From Qipengyuania sp. HL-TH1 (GTDB lineage: Bacteria; Pseudomonadota; Alphaproteobacteria; Sphingomonadales; Sphingomonadaceae), in NCBI RefSeq assembly GCF_036365825.1, contig NZ_CP142675.1, positions 496,001 through 560,000 of the forward strand: a stretch of DNA of 64,000 bases. The letters are read 5' to 3'. Shown here one piece after another: positions 28,182 through 39,139 of this stretch. The notes under the pieces are model-generated. The model did not search any database. It saw only the letters and a list, made by a program, of their open reading frames with translations, and was not told the origin of the DNA. The first letter of the stretch is position 1. Every line of letters starts with the position of its first letter. A program made the translations under genes and the position numbers.

Positions 28182-29950
28182 ACGCCTTTTCCGGCTTCGG
28201 CCCCGCCATCGCCGCGGGCAGCAGGAGCGGGCAGGGGGCGGTGAGCATGGCGGTGGCTTCGGGCCGCGTCCAGCTCGTCACCATCCGCCAGCAATCGCTG
28301 ACGCTTGCCCGTTGGCGGGTCTTGTGGATTGCGCTTAGTTTTGCCTTTGTCGCGCTGCTCGCGCTTGTCCGGATCGGCTATCTCGGCATGTCCGACGATG
28401 GCCTGCGCGGCACCTCGCTCGAGGAAGCCCTCCTGCCGCCGCGCGGCGAGATTACCGATCGCAATGGCGTGCCGCTGGCGCGCGCCTTTCCCGCCTATGC
28501 GCTGTGGTTCAACCCGGAAGCATTGGGCGAAGACGGAGCGCCGCTGGTGCGCGATCCCGCGACGGTCATCGGCAAGCTGAAAGCGATCTTCCCCGATCTC
28601 GACGAAAAGGCAGTTGCTGCGCAATTCGCCGCGGGCAAGCAGGGCTATATCCGCCGCCGCGTGCTGCCCGAGGAAGCCAACCGGGTGCAGGAAATCGGCG
28701 AGCTTGCGCTTGAAATGCCGATGGAAAACGACCGCCACTATCCGCAGGGTTCGATGGCCGCGCATGTGCTCGGCTATGTCGCTGCAGACGGCAATGGCCG
28801 GGTCGGCATGGAGCAGGTGCTCAACGATCACCTGTCCAACCCTTCGACCCGCGGTACGCCGATTGCGCTGTCGATCGATTCCCGCGTGCAGGGCGCACTC
28901 GAGGACGAGCTGCGCCGCGGGATGAAGCTGGTCCAGGCGCAGGGCGGGGCGGGCATCGTGCTCGATGTCGATACCGGCGAAGTGCTGGCGCTCGCATCGC
29001 TCCCCGAATTCGATCCCAACAAGATCGATGCGCGCGGCGAAAAGCTGATGTTCAACCGCGTCACCAACCAAGTCTATGAACTGGGCTCGACCTTCAAGCC
29101 GCTGTCTGTCGCCGCCGCGATCGATGCCGGCGTCGTCCGCAATCTGGGCAAGCGCTGGGACGCCAGCCCGGTCAAGGTCGGGCGTTTCAGCATCAAGGAC
29201 AGCCACGACCTGGGCGCCGACCTCAACGCGGTCGAGGCGCTGATCCATTCGTCCAACACCGTCACCGCGCGGCTGGTCGACGAACTCGGCCCCGACCGCA
29301 TGCGCCGCACGATGATGGACCTCGGGATGAACGAACGGCCTTATATCGAACTGCCCGCCAAGGGCTTCCCGATCTGGCCGGGCGAGAAATGGCCGCGGCT
29401 GCGGTCGATGACGGTCGGCTATGGCCACGGTATCGCGGTCACGCCGCTGCATCTCGCCAGCGCCTATGCGGCGATGGTCAATGGCGGCATCTGGCGCCCC
29501 GCCACGCTCAAGAAGCTCGGCCCGGGCGAAGCGCCCAAGGGCCGCCGCGTGTTCAAGGCCTCGACCTCGAGCCGGATGCGCCAGCTGCTTCGCGCGATCG
29601 CGGTCTATGGCACCGGCAAGAATGCCGATGCGCCGGGCTACCGCGTGGGCGGCAAGACCGGTTCGGCCGAAAAACCCGGCGGCAGCGCCGGTTATCGCAA
29701 GACCGCGCTGGTTTCGACCTTCGCCGCCGCCTTCCCGATGGACCGCCCGCGCTATGTCGTGATCGCCATGCTCGACGAGCCGCGCGGGACGCTGGCCAGC
29801 TCCTACCAGCGCACTGCCGCATGGAACGCGGCGCCGATCGTCGGCCGGCTGGTGCCGCGCATCGGGCCTTTGATCGGCGTGCGCCCCGACGATACGCGCG
29901 ACGTCGACATTTCGGATATCAAGCCGCTGATCCCGGAGGCGAATAAGTGA
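28178..29950 (+). CDS. ftsI: Septal peptidoglycan transpeptidase FtsI (PBP3)
   Basis: A class B penicillin-binding protein that crosslinks septal peptidoglycan with FtsW. The 590-residue protein starts at GTG 28178, overlapping ftsL. The membrane anchor lies at about residues 49-68. The PBP dimerisation domain begins LLPPRGEITDRNGVPLA. Catalytic motifs are complete: Ser304-Thr-Phe-Lys307 (GSTFKP), Ser358-Ser-Asn360 and Lys493-Thr-Gly-Ser. The stop overlaps murE (GTGA). Confidence 0.97.
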   Translation: MNAFSGFGPAIAAGSRSGQGAVSMAVASGRVQLVTIRQQSLTLARWRVLWIALSFAFVALLALVRIGYLGMSDDGLRGTSLEEALLPPRGEITDRNGVPLARAFPAYALWFNPEALGEDGAPLVRDPATVIGKLKAIFPDLDEKAVAAQFAAGKQGYIRRRVLPEEANRVQEIGELALEMPMENDRHYPQGSMAAHVLGYVAADGNGRVGMEQVLNDHLSNPSTRGTPIALSIDSRVQGALEDELRRGMKLVQAQGGAGIVLDVDTGEVLALASLPEFDPNKIDARGEKLMFNRVTNQVYELGSTFKPLSVAAAIDAGVVRNLGKRWDASPVKVGRFSIKDSHDLGADLNAVEALIHSSNTVTARLVDELGPDRMRRTMMDLGMNERPYIELPAKGFPIWPGEKWPRLRSMTVGYGHGIAVTPLHLASAYAAMVNGGIWRPATLKKLGPGEAPKGRRVFKASTSSRMRQLLRAIAVYGTGKNADAPGYRVGGKTGSAEKPGGSAGYRKTALVSTFAAAFPMDRPRYVVIAMLDEPRGTLASSYQRTAAWNAAPIVGRLVPRIGPLIGVRPDDTRDVDISDIKPLIPEANK

Positions 29951-31419
29951 AGCTGGACAAGCTCTGCACCGCGGCAGGGATCGCTTGCGATGCCGACGTC
30001 ATGGTGACCGGCTTTGCCATCGATAATCGCAAGGTTGCACCGGGCACCGTGTTCGGCGCTTTCCAGGGTGCGCAGGTCAATGGCGAGGATTTCATCCCCG
30101 CCGCGATCGAAAGCGGTGCGGTGGCGGTGGTCGCGCGGCCCGAAGCGACGGTGGAAGGCGCTATTCACATCGCAGACGATACGCCGCGCCGGGCCTTCGC
30201 CGCGCTGGCAGCACGGTTCTTCACCCCCGTGCCCGACCATATCGTTGCGGTCACCGGCACCAATGGGAAAACCTCGACCGTCGAGATGACGCGGCAGATC
30301 TGGCGCATGGCGGGCGAGCGCGCGGCGAGCATCGGCACGCTGGGCGTGACCACGCCCGACGAAAGCGTTTCCACCGGACTGACCACACCCGACATCGTCA
30401 CCTTCCTGTCGAACCTCGCCGGGCTGGCCCGCGAAGGCGTGACGCATGTCGCCTATGAAGCGTCGAGCCACGGCCTCTCGCAATTTCGCAACGAAGGCGT
30501 GCCCGTCGAGGCCGCGGGCTTTACCAATTTCAGCCGCGACCACCTCGATTACCATGCCGACATGGAAGACTATTTCGCCGCCAAGATGCGGTTGTTCGAC
30601 GAAGTCGTTTCGGACGGCGCGACGGCAGTAATCTGGATGGGCGCGGGCGATTGCGGCTGGAATGCGCGCGTGGTGGACCATGCGGCACGGCGCGGTCTTG
30701 CGGTGATGACCGTCGGCGAGCAGGGCGATGCCATTCGCCTTACCCGCCGCGAACCGACCCAGCTGGGCCAGTCGCTGACGGTCGAGCATGCGGGGCAGAG
30801 CCGGACGATCAACCTGCCGCTGATCGGCGCCTACCAGGTTTCCAATGCGCTGACCGCCGCCGGGCTGGCGCTTGCCACCGGCAGCGACGCCGGGCTGGTC
30901 TGGGATGCGGTCGCGCGGCTCCAGCCGGTCCGCGGGCGGCTCGAGCGGGCGGTGATCGCGCCCTCGGGCGCCCCCGTCTATGTCGATTACGCGCACACAC
31001 CCGACGCGCTCGAAGCCGCCATCGCGGCGCTGCGCCCGCATGTCAGCGGGCGGCTTATCACCGTTTTCGGCGCGGGCGGCGACCGCGACCATGGCAAACG
31101 TGCGCCGATGGGCGAGGCAGCGGCCAAGGCGAGCGACCTCGTCATGGTTACCGACGACAATCCGCGCGGCGAAGATCCTGCGGAAATCCGCCGCCAGGTG
31201 CTTGCAGGTGCGCCGCAGGCGCGCGAAATAGGCGGGCGTCGCGAAGCCATTCTCGCAGCCATTGCCGAAGCGGGTGCGCAGGACATCGTCCTGATCGCCG
31301 GCAAGGGACATGAAACGGGTCAGATCATCGGATCGGGAGAGAACATGCGGGTGTTACCCTTCGACGACGTAGAGGTCGCGCGCGAATGCGCCGCGCAGAT
31401 CGCCAGAGGTGATGCATGA
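29947..31419 (+). CDS. murE: UDP-MurNAc-L-Ala-D-Glu:meso-diaminopimelate ligase
   Basis: Adds meso-diaminopimelate to the cytoplasmic peptidoglycan precursor. The 490-residue protein has the ATP loop VTGTNGKTS, the carbamylated-lysine and Mg region, and the DDNPR motif that selects meso-DAP rather than lysine. The start is GTG 29947 inside the ftsI stop, and the end overlaps murF (ATGA). The cell wall is therefore predicted to be of the DAP type. Confidence 0.97.
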   Translation: MKLDKLCTAAGIACDADVMVTGFAIDNRKVAPGTVFGAFQGAQVNGEDFIPAAIESGAVAVVARPEATVEGAIHIADDTPRRAFAALAARFFTPVPDHIVAVTGTNGKTSTVEMTRQIWRMAGERAASIGTLGVTTPDESVSTGLTTPDIVTFLSNLAGLAREGVTHVAYEASSHGLSQFRNEGVPVEAAGFTNFSRDHLDYHADMEDYFAAKMRLFDEVVSDGATAVIWMGAGDCGWNARVVDHAARRGLAVMTVGEQGDAIRLTRREPTQLGQSLTVEHAGQSRTINLPLIGAYQVSNALTAAGLALATGSDAGLVWDAVARLQPVRGRLERAVIAPSGAPVYVDYAHTPDALEAAIAALRPHVSGRLITVFGAGGDRDHGKRAPMGEAAAKASDLVMVTDDNPRGEDPAEIRRQVLAGAPQAREIGGRREAILAAIAEAGAQDIVLIAGKGHETGQIIGSGENMRVLPFDDVEVARECAAQIARGDA

Positions 31420-32882
31420 GCGCGGCAATCCTGCGCCATCCGGCCTATGTCGAATGGCCCGCCGACCCGCGCGACCGGCTGCCGCTGACGCTGTGGGACG
31501 CGCGGAGCATTGCCGAGGCCGTGGGCGGCACTGCCAGCCATGATTTCCAGGTCGCGGGCGTCGAGATGGACAGCCGCGACGTCGTCAATGGTGACCTGTT
31601 CGTCGCGCTCAAGGGCGAGGCAATGGACGGCCACCGTTTCCTCGGCACCGCCTTCGCCAATGGCGCAGCGGGGGCGATCGTCGACCGGCCGGTCGACTGG
31701 CCGCATATCCTCGTCGACGACACCACCAAGGCGCTGCAGGCGCTGGCGGGTGCGGCGCGCAGCCGGGTCGAGGCGACCATTATCGGCGTGACCGGTTCGG
31801 TCGGCAAGACGGGCGTCAAGGAAGCGATCTTCGCCAGTCTCGAACGCGCGAGCCGCGGTGCGGCGCATCGCTCCACGCGCAGTTACAACAACCATGTCGG
31901 CGTGCCGCTCAGCCTGGCGCGGATGCCCGCGCGCAGCCGGTTCGGCGTGTTCGAAATGGGCATGAACCATGCCGGCGAGATCGCGGAACTGACCACGCAG
32001 GTCCGCCCGCATGTCGCGGTCATCACGACCATCGCCCCGGCGCATATCGAAAATCTCGGCAGCATGGCGGCGATCGCCGCCGCCAAGGCCGAGATTTTCG
32101 CCGGCCTCGAACCGGGCGGGACCGCGGTGATCCCCGCGGACAGCGAACATTACGAACCGCTCAAGCTGGCCGCGCTGCGGGCAGGCGCGAACGTCGTCAG
32201 CTTCGGCCGGGCACGCTTCGCCGATGTCCGCTTGCTCGATGCAATCCCCAGCGCCAACGGCGGCAGCCTCGTGACCTGCGAATTCCCCGAAGGGCGGCTG
32301 TGCTACACCGTCGCCGAACCCGGCGATCACTGGGTGGTCAACTCGCTTGCCGTGATGGCCGCGGTGCGGGCGGCGGGCGGCGATATGGCGGCTGCCGGTC
32401 TCGCGCTGGCCGAAATGGGCGGGCTCAAGGGACGCGGCGCGCGCCACGGGATCGACGTTCCCGGTGGCAAGGCGCTGCTGATCGACGAAAGCTACAATGC
32501 CAATCCAGCCAGCATGCGCGCCACCCTCGCGCAGCTCGGGCAAACGCCCTCGGGCCGCCGCATCGCCGTTCTGGGTGCGATGAAGGAGCTGGGCGATTTC
32601 GGTCCGCAGTTCCATGCCGCGCTGTCCGAACCTATCCTCGCCGCCGATGTCGACTATGCGTTGCTGGTCGGCGACGAGATGCTGGCCCTGGCGCGCGAAC
32701 TGGGGAAACCGGAAAGCTCCGTCCTTGGCAAGCCCATCGCCTGGGCGCATTGCCATACCGCCGACGAGGCGATCGGGTTACTCGAGGACTTCGGCGTCGT
32801 CGCGGGCGATGCCGTGCTGGTCAAGGGCTCCAACTCGGTCGGTCTTGGCCGGCTCGTGGATCATTTCACCCGCGCCGGCTAG
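31416..32882 (+). CDS. murF: UDP-MurNAc-tripeptide:D-Ala-D-Ala ligase
   Basis: Completes the UDP-MurNAc-pentapeptide by adding D-Ala-D-Ala. The 488-residue protein contains the P-loop GVTGSVGKTGVKEAI, EMGMNHAGEIAELT, and the C-terminal IDESYNANPASMRA typical of MurF. A gap of 18 bases separates it from mraY, one of the few non-overlapping junctions of the cluster. Confidence 0.97.
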   Translation: MSAAILRHPAYVEWPADPRDRLPLTLWDARSIAEAVGGTASHDFQVAGVEMDSRDVVNGDLFVALKGEAMDGHRFLGTAFANGAAGAIVDRPVDWPHILVDDTTKALQALAGAARSRVEATIIGVTGSVGKTGVKEAIFASLERASRGAAHRSTRSYNNHVGVPLSLARMPARSRFGVFEMGMNHAGEIAELTTQVRPHVAVITTIAPAHIENLGSMAAIAAAKAEIFAGLEPGGTAVIPADSEHYEPLKLAALRAGANVVSFGRARFADVRLLDAIPSANGGSLVTCEFPEGRLCYTVAEPGDHWVVNSLAVMAAVRAAGGDMAAAGLALAEMGGLKGRGARHGIDVPGGKALLIDESYNANPASMRATLAQLGQTPSGRRIAVLGAMKELGDFGPQFHAALSEPILAADVDYALLVGDEMLALARELGKPESSVLGKPIAWAHCHTADEAIGLLEDFGVVAGDAVLVKGSNSVGLGRLVDHFTRAG

Positions 32883-32900
32883 GCGCGACGAGAGGCCGAT

Positions 32901-33971
32901 TTGCTATACATCCTCGCCGAATGGTTGAATTTCGAAGGCTTTTTCAACCTCGTGCGCTACCAGACGTTCCGTGCCGGAGCGACACTGATGACCGCGCTGG
33001 TCATCGGCCTCGTCATTGGCCCGCGTTTCATCGCCATGCTGCGCATCCGCCAGGGCAAGGGCCAGCCGATCCGCGAGGACGGGCCGCAGACCCACCTCGC
33101 CAAGCGAGGCACGCCGACCATGGGCGGGCTGATGATCCTGATCAGCCTGACGTTGTCGGTGCTGATCTGGATGGATCTGCGCAATCCGTTCATCTGGGCC
33201 TGTCTCGCCGTGACGCTGGGCTTCGGCCTGATCGGGTTCCTCGACGATTACGACAAGGTCACCAAGGCCAGCCACAAGGGCGTTTCGGCGCGCATCCGCC
33301 TGCTGATGGAATTCACGGTTGCGGGTATCGCCAGCTACATCATCGTCAGCCAGATCAACACCTTCGTCTATGTCCCCTTTGTCAATGACTTCGGGGTCGA
33401 GCTGGGGGTTTTCTACTACGCCTTTGCCGCGATCGTCATCGTCGGCGCGGGCAATGCGGTGAACCTCACCGACGGGCTCGACGGACTGGCCACCATGCCG
33501 GTCATCATCGCCGCCGGGACCTTCGCGCTGATCGCCTATCTCGTCGGGCGCGTCGACTTCTCGACCTATCTCGGCATTCCCCATGTCGAGGGTGCGGGCG
33601 AGCTGGCAATTTTCTGTGCCGCGATCATGGGCGCGGGTCTCGCCTTCCTGTGGTTCAACGCCCCGCCCGCGGCGGTCTTCATGGGCGATACCGGCAGCCT
33701 TGCGCTGGGCGGCGCGCTGGGCGCGATCGCCGTGGCGACGCATCACGAGATCGTCCTCGCGATCGTCGGCGGGCTGTTCGTGTTCGAGGCGCTGAGCGTC
33801 ATTATCCAGGTGGTCTGGTTCAAGCGCACCGGACGGCGGGTCTTCCGCATGGCACCGATCCACCACCATTTCGAACAGCTTGGCTGGTCGGAGAGCAAGG
33901 TCGTGATCCGGTTCTGGATCGTGGCAATCGTGCTGGCACTCCTGGGGCTCGCGACGCTCAAGCTACGATGA
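32901..33971 (+). CDS. mraY: Phospho-MurNAc-pentapeptide transferase MraY
   Basis: Integral membrane enzyme that transfers phospho-MurNAc-pentapeptide to undecaprenyl phosphate, forming lipid I. The 356-residue protein has about ten transmembrane helices. Signatures are [26 protein letters not shown] (catalytic Asp pair), [10 protein letters not shown] and [12 protein letters not shown], ending with [13 protein letters not shown]. The start is TTG 32901, supported by GAGAGG eight bases upstream; no ATG suits. The stop overlaps murD (ATGA). Confidence 0.96.
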   Translation: MLYILAEWLNFEGFFNLVRYQTFRAGATLMTALVIGLVIGPRFIAMLRIRQGKGQPIREDGPQTHLAKRGTPTMGGLMILISLTLSVLIWMDLRNPFIWACLAVTLGFGLIGFLDDYDKVTKASHKGVSARIRLLMEFTVAGIASYIIVSQINTFVYVPFVNDFGVELGVFYYAFAAIVIVGAGNAVNLTDGLDGLATMPVIIAAGTFALIAYLVGRVDFSTYLGIPHVEGAGELAIFCAAIMGAGLAFLWFNAPPAAVFMGDTGSLALGGALGAIAVATHHEIVLAIVGGLFVFEALSVIIQVVWFKRTGRRVFRMAPIHHHFEQLGWSESKVVIRFWIVAIVLALLGLATLKLR

Positions 33972-35263
33972 TCACTTCACCTGCCTGGAAGGACAAAAGA
34001 TACGCGGTGCTTGGCCTCGCGCGGTCCGGCCGGGCGACGGTCGAAGCGCTGCTGGCGAGCGGCGCCGACGTGCTGGTGTGGGACGACCGCACCGAAGCGC
34101 GCGAACCCTTTGCCGGGCGCTGCGCTATCGGCGACCCGCTGGAGGCGGACCTTACCGGTTATGGGGGCGTGGTGGTCAGCCCCGGCGTGCCGCTCAACAC
34201 GCATCCGATCAAGCCGCATGCCGACAGTATCGGCGTGCCCGTCATCGGCGATATCGAACTCTTCGCGCAGGCGCGGGGCGATCTGCCGCCGCACAAGGTC
34301 GTCGGGATCACCGGCACCAATGGCAAATCGACCACGACGGCGCTGGTGCATCACATCCTGAAAGAGGCGGGCATGCCGACCGCGATGGGCGGCAATATCG
34401 GCCTGCCGATCCTCGAGCAGGACCCGCTTCCCGAAGGCGGGGTCTATGTGCTCGAACTGTCGAGCTACCAGATCGACCTGACCTATTCGCTCGACTGCGA
34501 CGTGGCGGTGCTGCTGAATATCACCCCCGACCATCTCGACCGGTACGATGGGGATTTCGGCAAATATGCCGCCAGCAAATCGCGTCTGCTGGGAATGCAG
34601 ACGCGCGGCCACAATTCGATCGCCCGGTTTACCGATGCGCGGGTGCTGGGGCAGTTCGCCGAAGGCTCGGTTGCGAGCATTCTCGAGGATGTGCTCCAGA
34701 ACAGGGGCATCGCGCCAAGCGAGCAAGCGGACTGGCCATCGCTGCAAGGACCGCACAATCGCGAGAACGCGGCAGCGGCCATCGAAGTCTGCGACATCCT
34801 GGGGATTGCGCCCGAGCAGGTCCGCTCCGGGCTCAAGAGCTACCCCGGCCTTGCACACCGCATGGAGCGTGTCGCCGAGGTTTCCGGCGTCGCCTATGTC
34901 AACGACAGCAAGGGTACCAACACCGCTGCCTCCGCCCCCGCGCTGGCCGCGTTCGAGAATATCCACTGGATCGTCGGCGGGCTCGCCAAGGAGCCCGGGC
35001 TGGGCGAATGCGAGGCCGAGTTGGGCCATGTGAAAGCCGCCTATACCATCGGCAAAGCCGGGCCGGACTTCGCGGCGCTGCTCGACGGCCGCGTGCCGGT
35101 CGAACAATGCGAAACGCTCGACCATGCGGTCGCCAGCGCTGCGAAAAACGCTGCGCCGGGCGACACAGTCCTCCTCTCGCCCGCCTGCGCCAGCTTCGAC
35201 CAATATGCCGACTTCGAGAAACGCGGCGACCATTTCCGCGCGCTGGTGGAGCGGCTGGCATGA
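33968..35263 (+). CDS. murD: UDP-MurNAc-L-Ala:D-Glu ligase
   Basis: Adds D-glutamate to UDP-MurNAc-L-alanine. The 431-residue protein has a Rossmann N-terminus ([18 protein letters not shown]), the ATP loop [42 protein letters not shown], and the C-terminal [11 protein letters not shown]. Both ends overlap neighbours by four bases. Confidence 0.97.
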   Translation: MITSPAWKDKRYAVLGLARSGRATVEALLASGADVLVWDDRTEAREPFAGRCAIGDPLEADLTGYGGVVVSPGVPLNTHPIKPHADSIGVPVIGDIELFAQARGDLPPHKVVGITGTNGKSTTTALVHHILKEAGMPTAMGGNIGLPILEQDPLPEGGVYVLELSSYQIDLTYSLDCDVAVLLNITPDHLDRYDGDFGKYAASKSRLLGMQTRGHNSIARFTDARVLGQFAEGSVASILEDVLQNRGIAPSEQADWPSLQGPHNRENAAAAIEVCDILGIAPEQVRSGLKSYPGLAHRMERVAEVSGVAYVNDSKGTNTAASAPALAAFENIHWIVGGLAKEPGLGECEAELGHVKAAYTIGKAGPDFAALLDGRVPVEQCETLDHAVASAAKNAAPGDTVLLSPACASFDQYADFEKRGDHFRALVERLA

Positions 35264-36525
35264 ACACGATGCAGCCCTATGTCCCCGGCAAGCGCCAACC
35301 TGCGCATATGCCCAAGGGCAAGCTGTCGCGCTGGTCCGAAATCAAGATCTGGTGGCGCGAGATCGACCGCGTGCTGCTGCTGCTCGTGCTGCTGCTGATG
35401 AGCTTTGGCACCATCGCGGTCGCAGCCGCTTCGCCCGCCAGCGCGGATCGCCTGTCGACCGCGAGCGAGACGCTCGACCCGCTGTATTTCTTCTACCGCC
35501 ACCTCGCCTGGCAGGTGCTCGCCATCGGGACGCTGCTCGGCATATCGATGCTCACGCGCGAGAATGCGCGGCGGCTCGCCATCGTGCTGGCGGCGGTGAT
35601 GACGGGACTGTTGTTCCTCGTCCCGCTGATCGGGGTCGAGATCAACGGCGCACGGCGCTGGATCAATCTGGGCATGCAGTTCCAGCCGTCGGAATTCCTC
35701 AAGCCCGGTTTCGCCATCGCCATGGCGTGGATCCTGTCGTGGCGCATGCGCGATCCCAACCTGCCGGTGCTGGGCATCGCCACCGCCTATCTGGCGCTGA
35801 TCGCGGTGCTGATGATGATGCAGCCCAATCTTGGCAGCACGATCCTGTTCGGCGGCGTGTGGTTCGTGATGGTGGTGCTCTCGGGGGTCGATGTGAAGCG
35901 GCTGGGCGGCGTCGTCGGCGGCTGCATCATCGGCCTGACCGCGACCTATTTCCTCTATGACAATGCGCGTCACCGGATCGACGCCTTCCTCGGCGGCGGG
36001 ACCGCTTTCGACCAGGTCGACCTCGCCAGTCGCACGCTGCTGGCGGGCGGGTGGACGGGCGCAGGTTATGGCCTCGGCATCCGCAAGATGAGCCTGCCCG
36101 AGGCGCATACCGATTATATCTTCAGCGTCATCGGCGAGGAATTCGGCCTGATCGTCTGTGGCATGATCGTGCTGCTCTATCTCGCCATCGTGGTGCGTGT
36201 GTTGATGCGCCTGATCGACGAGGAAGACCTGTTCGCATTGCTGGCCGGTGCGGGGCTGATCGCGCTGCTCGGCGGACAGGCATTCATCAACATCCTGGTC
36301 AATCTGCAGCTGTTTCCGTCCAAGGGGATGACGCTGCCGCTGGTCAGCTATGGCGGCTCCTCGACCATCGCCATCTGCCTCAATGTCGGGCTGATGCTGG
36401 CGATCACCCGGCGCAACCCGTTCCTGAAAAGCCGGACCATTGGACTTGGCGATAGGCTCGGCTTCGGGCAGACGGCCCCGATGAAAGACACTACGGGTTC
36501 CGCACGCCGGGAGATTCACCCATGA
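35260..36525 (+). CDS. ftsW: Septal peptidoglycan glycosyltransferase FtsW
   Basis: SEDS-family polymerase that makes septal glycan strands with FtsI. The 421-residue protein has ~40 cytoplasmic residues, then about ten transmembrane helices. Conserved SEDS motifs are GARRWINLGMQFQPSEFLKP, MQPNLGST, the AHTDYIFSVIGEEFG loop, and LPLVSYGGSST near the end. The start at ATG 35260 overlaps the murD stop, and the end overlaps murG. Confidence 0.96.
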   Translation: MNTMQPYVPGKRQPAHMPKGKLSRWSEIKIWWREIDRVLLLLVLLLMSFGTIAVAAASPASADRLSTASETLDPLYFFYRHLAWQVLAIGTLLGISMLTRENARRLAIVLAAVMTGLLFLVPLIGVEINGARRWINLGMQFQPSEFLKPGFAIAMAWILSWRMRDPNLPVLGIATAYLALIAVLMMMQPNLGSTILFGGVWFVMVVLSGVDVKRLGGVVGGCIIGLTATYFLYDNARHRIDAFLGGGTAFDQVDLASRTLLAGGWTGAGYGLGIRKMSLPEAHTDYIFSVIGEEFGLIVCGMIVLLYLAIVVRVLMRLIDEEDLFALLAGAGLIALLGGQAFINILVNLQLFPSKGMTLPLVSYGGSSTIAICLNVGLMLAITRRNPFLKSRTIGLGDRLGFGQTAPMKDTTGSARREIHP

Positions 36526-37718
36526 CCGGCGCCAGTCGCCATTTCGTCCTCGCTGCCGGGGGCACCGGCGGGCATTTGCTGCCCGCCTTCGCGCTCGCGG
36601 CCGAGCTCCACAGGCGCGGTCATCATGTCGCGCTGATCACCGACAAGCGCGGCGCGGACATCCCCGGCAAGCCCGATTTCCTGCCCGCGCATGTCATCCC
36701 TGCAGGCCGGTTCGGCAAGAACCCGCTCAGCTGGTTCAAGGGCCTCAAGGCGGTATGGGAAGGGCGGCGCATGGCGCTGCGGCTGTTTGACAGTTTCCAG
36801 CCCAGCGCGGTGGTCGGCTTTGGCGGCTACCCTTCGCTGCCCGCGATCCTCGCTGCCACCAGCACCGGCGTGCCCACCGTCGTGCACGAGCAGAACGCCG
36901 TGCTCGGCCGGGTCAATCGCCTGTTCGCCGGACGGGTGGACGCGGTCGCCACCGCCTATCCCGAAGTCGAGCGGCTCGATGCGAAACACGCCGCGAAGGT
37001 CCACCTTGTCGGCAATCCGGTGCGCGCAGGCGTGCTCAGCCTGCGCGACGAACCGTTCCCTCCCTTTACCGAAGACGGCCTGCTGCGGGTGCTCGTCACC
37101 GGCGGCAGCCAGGGCGCGCGGGTGCTGTCCGAAGTGGTACCCGACGGTCTTTCCATGCTCCCGCCTGCGCTGCGCCAGCAGCTGCAGGTGACGCAGCAGT
37201 GCCGCCCCGAGGATCTCGACGCGGTCCGCGAACGCTATCGCACGCATGGCATTCCCGCCGAACTGGCGACCTATTTCGAGGACATGGCCGCCCGCCTCGC
37301 CGATGCGCATCTGTTCATCGGGCGTGCGGGCGCATCCACCATTGCCGAGCTGACTGCGGTCGGTCGCCCTGCAATCCTCATCCCGTTGCCGATCGCGACC
37401 GACGACCACCAGGCCGCCAATGCGCGCGAACTGGCGAAATCGGGCGGCGCGCGGATGATCCGGCAGGAGCGTTTCACCGGCAAGGAGCTGGCCAAGCAGA
37501 TCAAGGTGCTGGCGGAAAATCCGCAGGGTCTCGCCAAGGCGGCGCATGCAGCGTGGAATTGCGGACGGCCCAAGGCGGTCGAGGACCTGGCCGATCTCGT
37601 CGAGAGCTTCGGCGGAGCGGAGCTGATGGATGTCATCCGCGTCGGCGGCAACAATGCGCGCGGGTCCTCGCAGGGTGTGCCCGCCGGCCAGGGTGCGGTG
37701 CGGGAGGCTGCGGAATGA
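36522..37718 (+). CDS. murG: UDP-GlcNAc:lipid I N-acetylglucosaminyltransferase MurG
   Basis: Peripheral membrane GT28 enzyme that converts lipid I to lipid II. The 398-residue protein shows the N-terminal [16 protein letters not shown], the [15 protein letters not shown] motif, [26 protein letters not shown], and the UDP-GlcNAc site [21 protein letters not shown] ~35-residue C-terminal tail ([18 protein letters not shown] and beyond) exceeds the E. coli enzyme. Confidence 0.97.
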   Translation: MTGASRHFVLAAGGTGGHLLPAFALAAELHRRGHHVALITDKRGADIPGKPDFLPAHVIPAGRFGKNPLSWFKGLKAVWEGRRMALRLFDSFQPSAVVGFGGYPSLPAILAATSTGVPTVVHEQNAVLGRVNRLFAGRVDAVATAYPEVERLDAKHAAKVHLVGNPVRAGVLSLRDEPFPPFTEDGLLRVLVTGGSQGARVLSEVVPDGLSMLPPALRQQLQVTQQCRPEDLDAVRERYRTHGIPAELATYFEDMAARLADAHLFIGRAGASTIAELTAVGRPAILIPLPIATDDHQAANARELAKSGGARMIRQERFTGKELAKQIKVLAENPQGLAKAAHAAWNCGRPKAVEDLADLVESFGGAELMDVIRVGGNNARGSSQGVPAGQGAVREAAE

Positions 37719-39139
37719 GGGGCGTCCCTACCGATATCGGCACCGTACATTTCGTTGGCATCGGCGGCATCGGCATGTCCGGTATTGCCGAAGTGATGAA
37801 CAATCTCGGATATGCGGTCCAGGGTTCCGACGTGAAGGACAGCGCGACCGTCGAACGCCTGCGCCAGCGCGGGATCGAAGTTGCGATCGGCCACGCTCCC
37901 GAAAATGTCGAAAGCGCGGCGGTCGTCGTCACCTCGACCGCGGTGAAGCGGACCAATCCCGAAGTCGCCTATGCGCTGGAAAACCGCATTCCCGTTGTGC
38001 GCCGCGCGGAAATGCTGGCCGAACTGATGCGGCTGAAATCCACCGTTGCCGTGGCCGGCACGCATGGCAAGACCACCACCACCAGCATGATCGCCGCGCT
38101 GCTCGATGCGGGCAATATCGACCCCACCGTGATCAATGGCGGGATCATCGAACAATACGGTTCGAACGCGCGACTGGGCGATTCAGAATGGATGGTGGTC
38201 GAGGCGGACGAGAGCGACGGCAGCTTCCTGCGGCTCGACGGGACCATCGCGGTGGTCACCAATATCGATCCCGAGCATCTCGACCATTACGGCGATTTCG
38301 ACGGCGTGAAGGACGCCTTCGTCGAGTTCATTCACAACGTCCCGTTCTACGGCGCGGCGATCCTGTGCATCGATCACCCCGAAGTGCAGGCGGTGATCGG
38401 CAAGGTGCGTGATCGCAATGTCGTGACCTATGGCTTCAACCTGCAGGCGGATATCTGCGGCGTGAACATCCAGCCCGATGCGGGCGGCAATGTGTTCGAT
38501 GTCATCGTGCGTCGCCGCGGGCAGGAAGATCGCCGGATCGAGGGCGTGCGCCTGCCGATGCCGGGCCGCCACAATGTCCAGAACGCGCTGGCGGCGATTG
38601 CGGTGGCGATCGAGATGGGCTGCCCCGACGACGTTATCTGTAACGGCTTCTCCGCTTTCGGCGGGGTCCGGCGGCGCTTTACGCGGGTGGGCGAAGTGCC
38701 CAGCGGCGACGGCGTGGCGACGATCATCGACGATTACGGTCACCACCCGGTCGAAATCAGGGCGGTGCTGTCCGCCGCGCGCGAAAGCGCCGGCAAGGGC
38801 CGCGTCGTCGCGGTCGTCCAGCCGCATCGCTACACCCGGCTGCGCGATCTGATGGAAGACTTCCAGAGCTGCTTCAACGAGGCGGACGAAGTCTATGTGA
38901 CGCCGGTCTATGCCGCTGGCGAGGATCCCATCGACGGGGTCGATGCCGATGCGCTGGTCGCCGGGCTCAAGGCGCGCGGCCACCGCGCCGCGCAGACGGT
39001 CGCAGACGAGGAAGACCTCGCCGAAAAGCTGGCCGCCGATCTGCAACCGGGCGATCTGGTCGTATGCCTCGGCGCGGGCGATATCACGCAATGGGCGGCG
39101 GGCCTCGCCAATGGCATTGCGAAAGCGAGTACTGCATGA
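37715..39139 (+). CDS. murC: UDP-MurNAc:L-alanine ligase
   Basis: First amino-acid-adding step of peptidoglycan precursor synthesis. The 474-residue protein carries [17 protein letters not shown], the ATP loop [33 protein letters not shown], and [10 protein letters not shown]. The start at ATG 37715 overlaps the murG TGA, and the end overlaps murB. Confidence 0.97.
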   Translation: MRGVPTDIGTVHFVGIGGIGMSGIAEVMNNLGYAVQGSDVKDSATVERLRQRGIEVAIGHAPENVESAAVVVTSTAVKRTNPEVAYALENRIPVVRRAEMLAELMRLKSTVAVAGTHGKTTTTSMIAALLDAGNIDPTVINGGIIEQYGSNARLGDSEWMVVEADESDGSFLRLDGTIAVVTNIDPEHLDHYGDFDGVKDAFVEFIHNVPFYGAAILCIDHPEVQAVIGKVRDRNVVTYGFNLQADICGVNIQPDAGGNVFDVIVRRRGQEDRRIEGVRLPMPGRHNVQNALAAIAVAIEMGCPDDVICNGFSAFGGVRRRFTRVGEVPSGDGVATIIDDYGHHPVEIRAVLSAARESAGKGRVVAVVQPHRYTRLRDLMEDFQSCFNEADEVYVTPVYAAGEDPIDGVDADALVAGLKARGHRAAQTVADEEDLAEKLAADLQPGDLVVCLGAGDITQWAAGLANGIAKASTA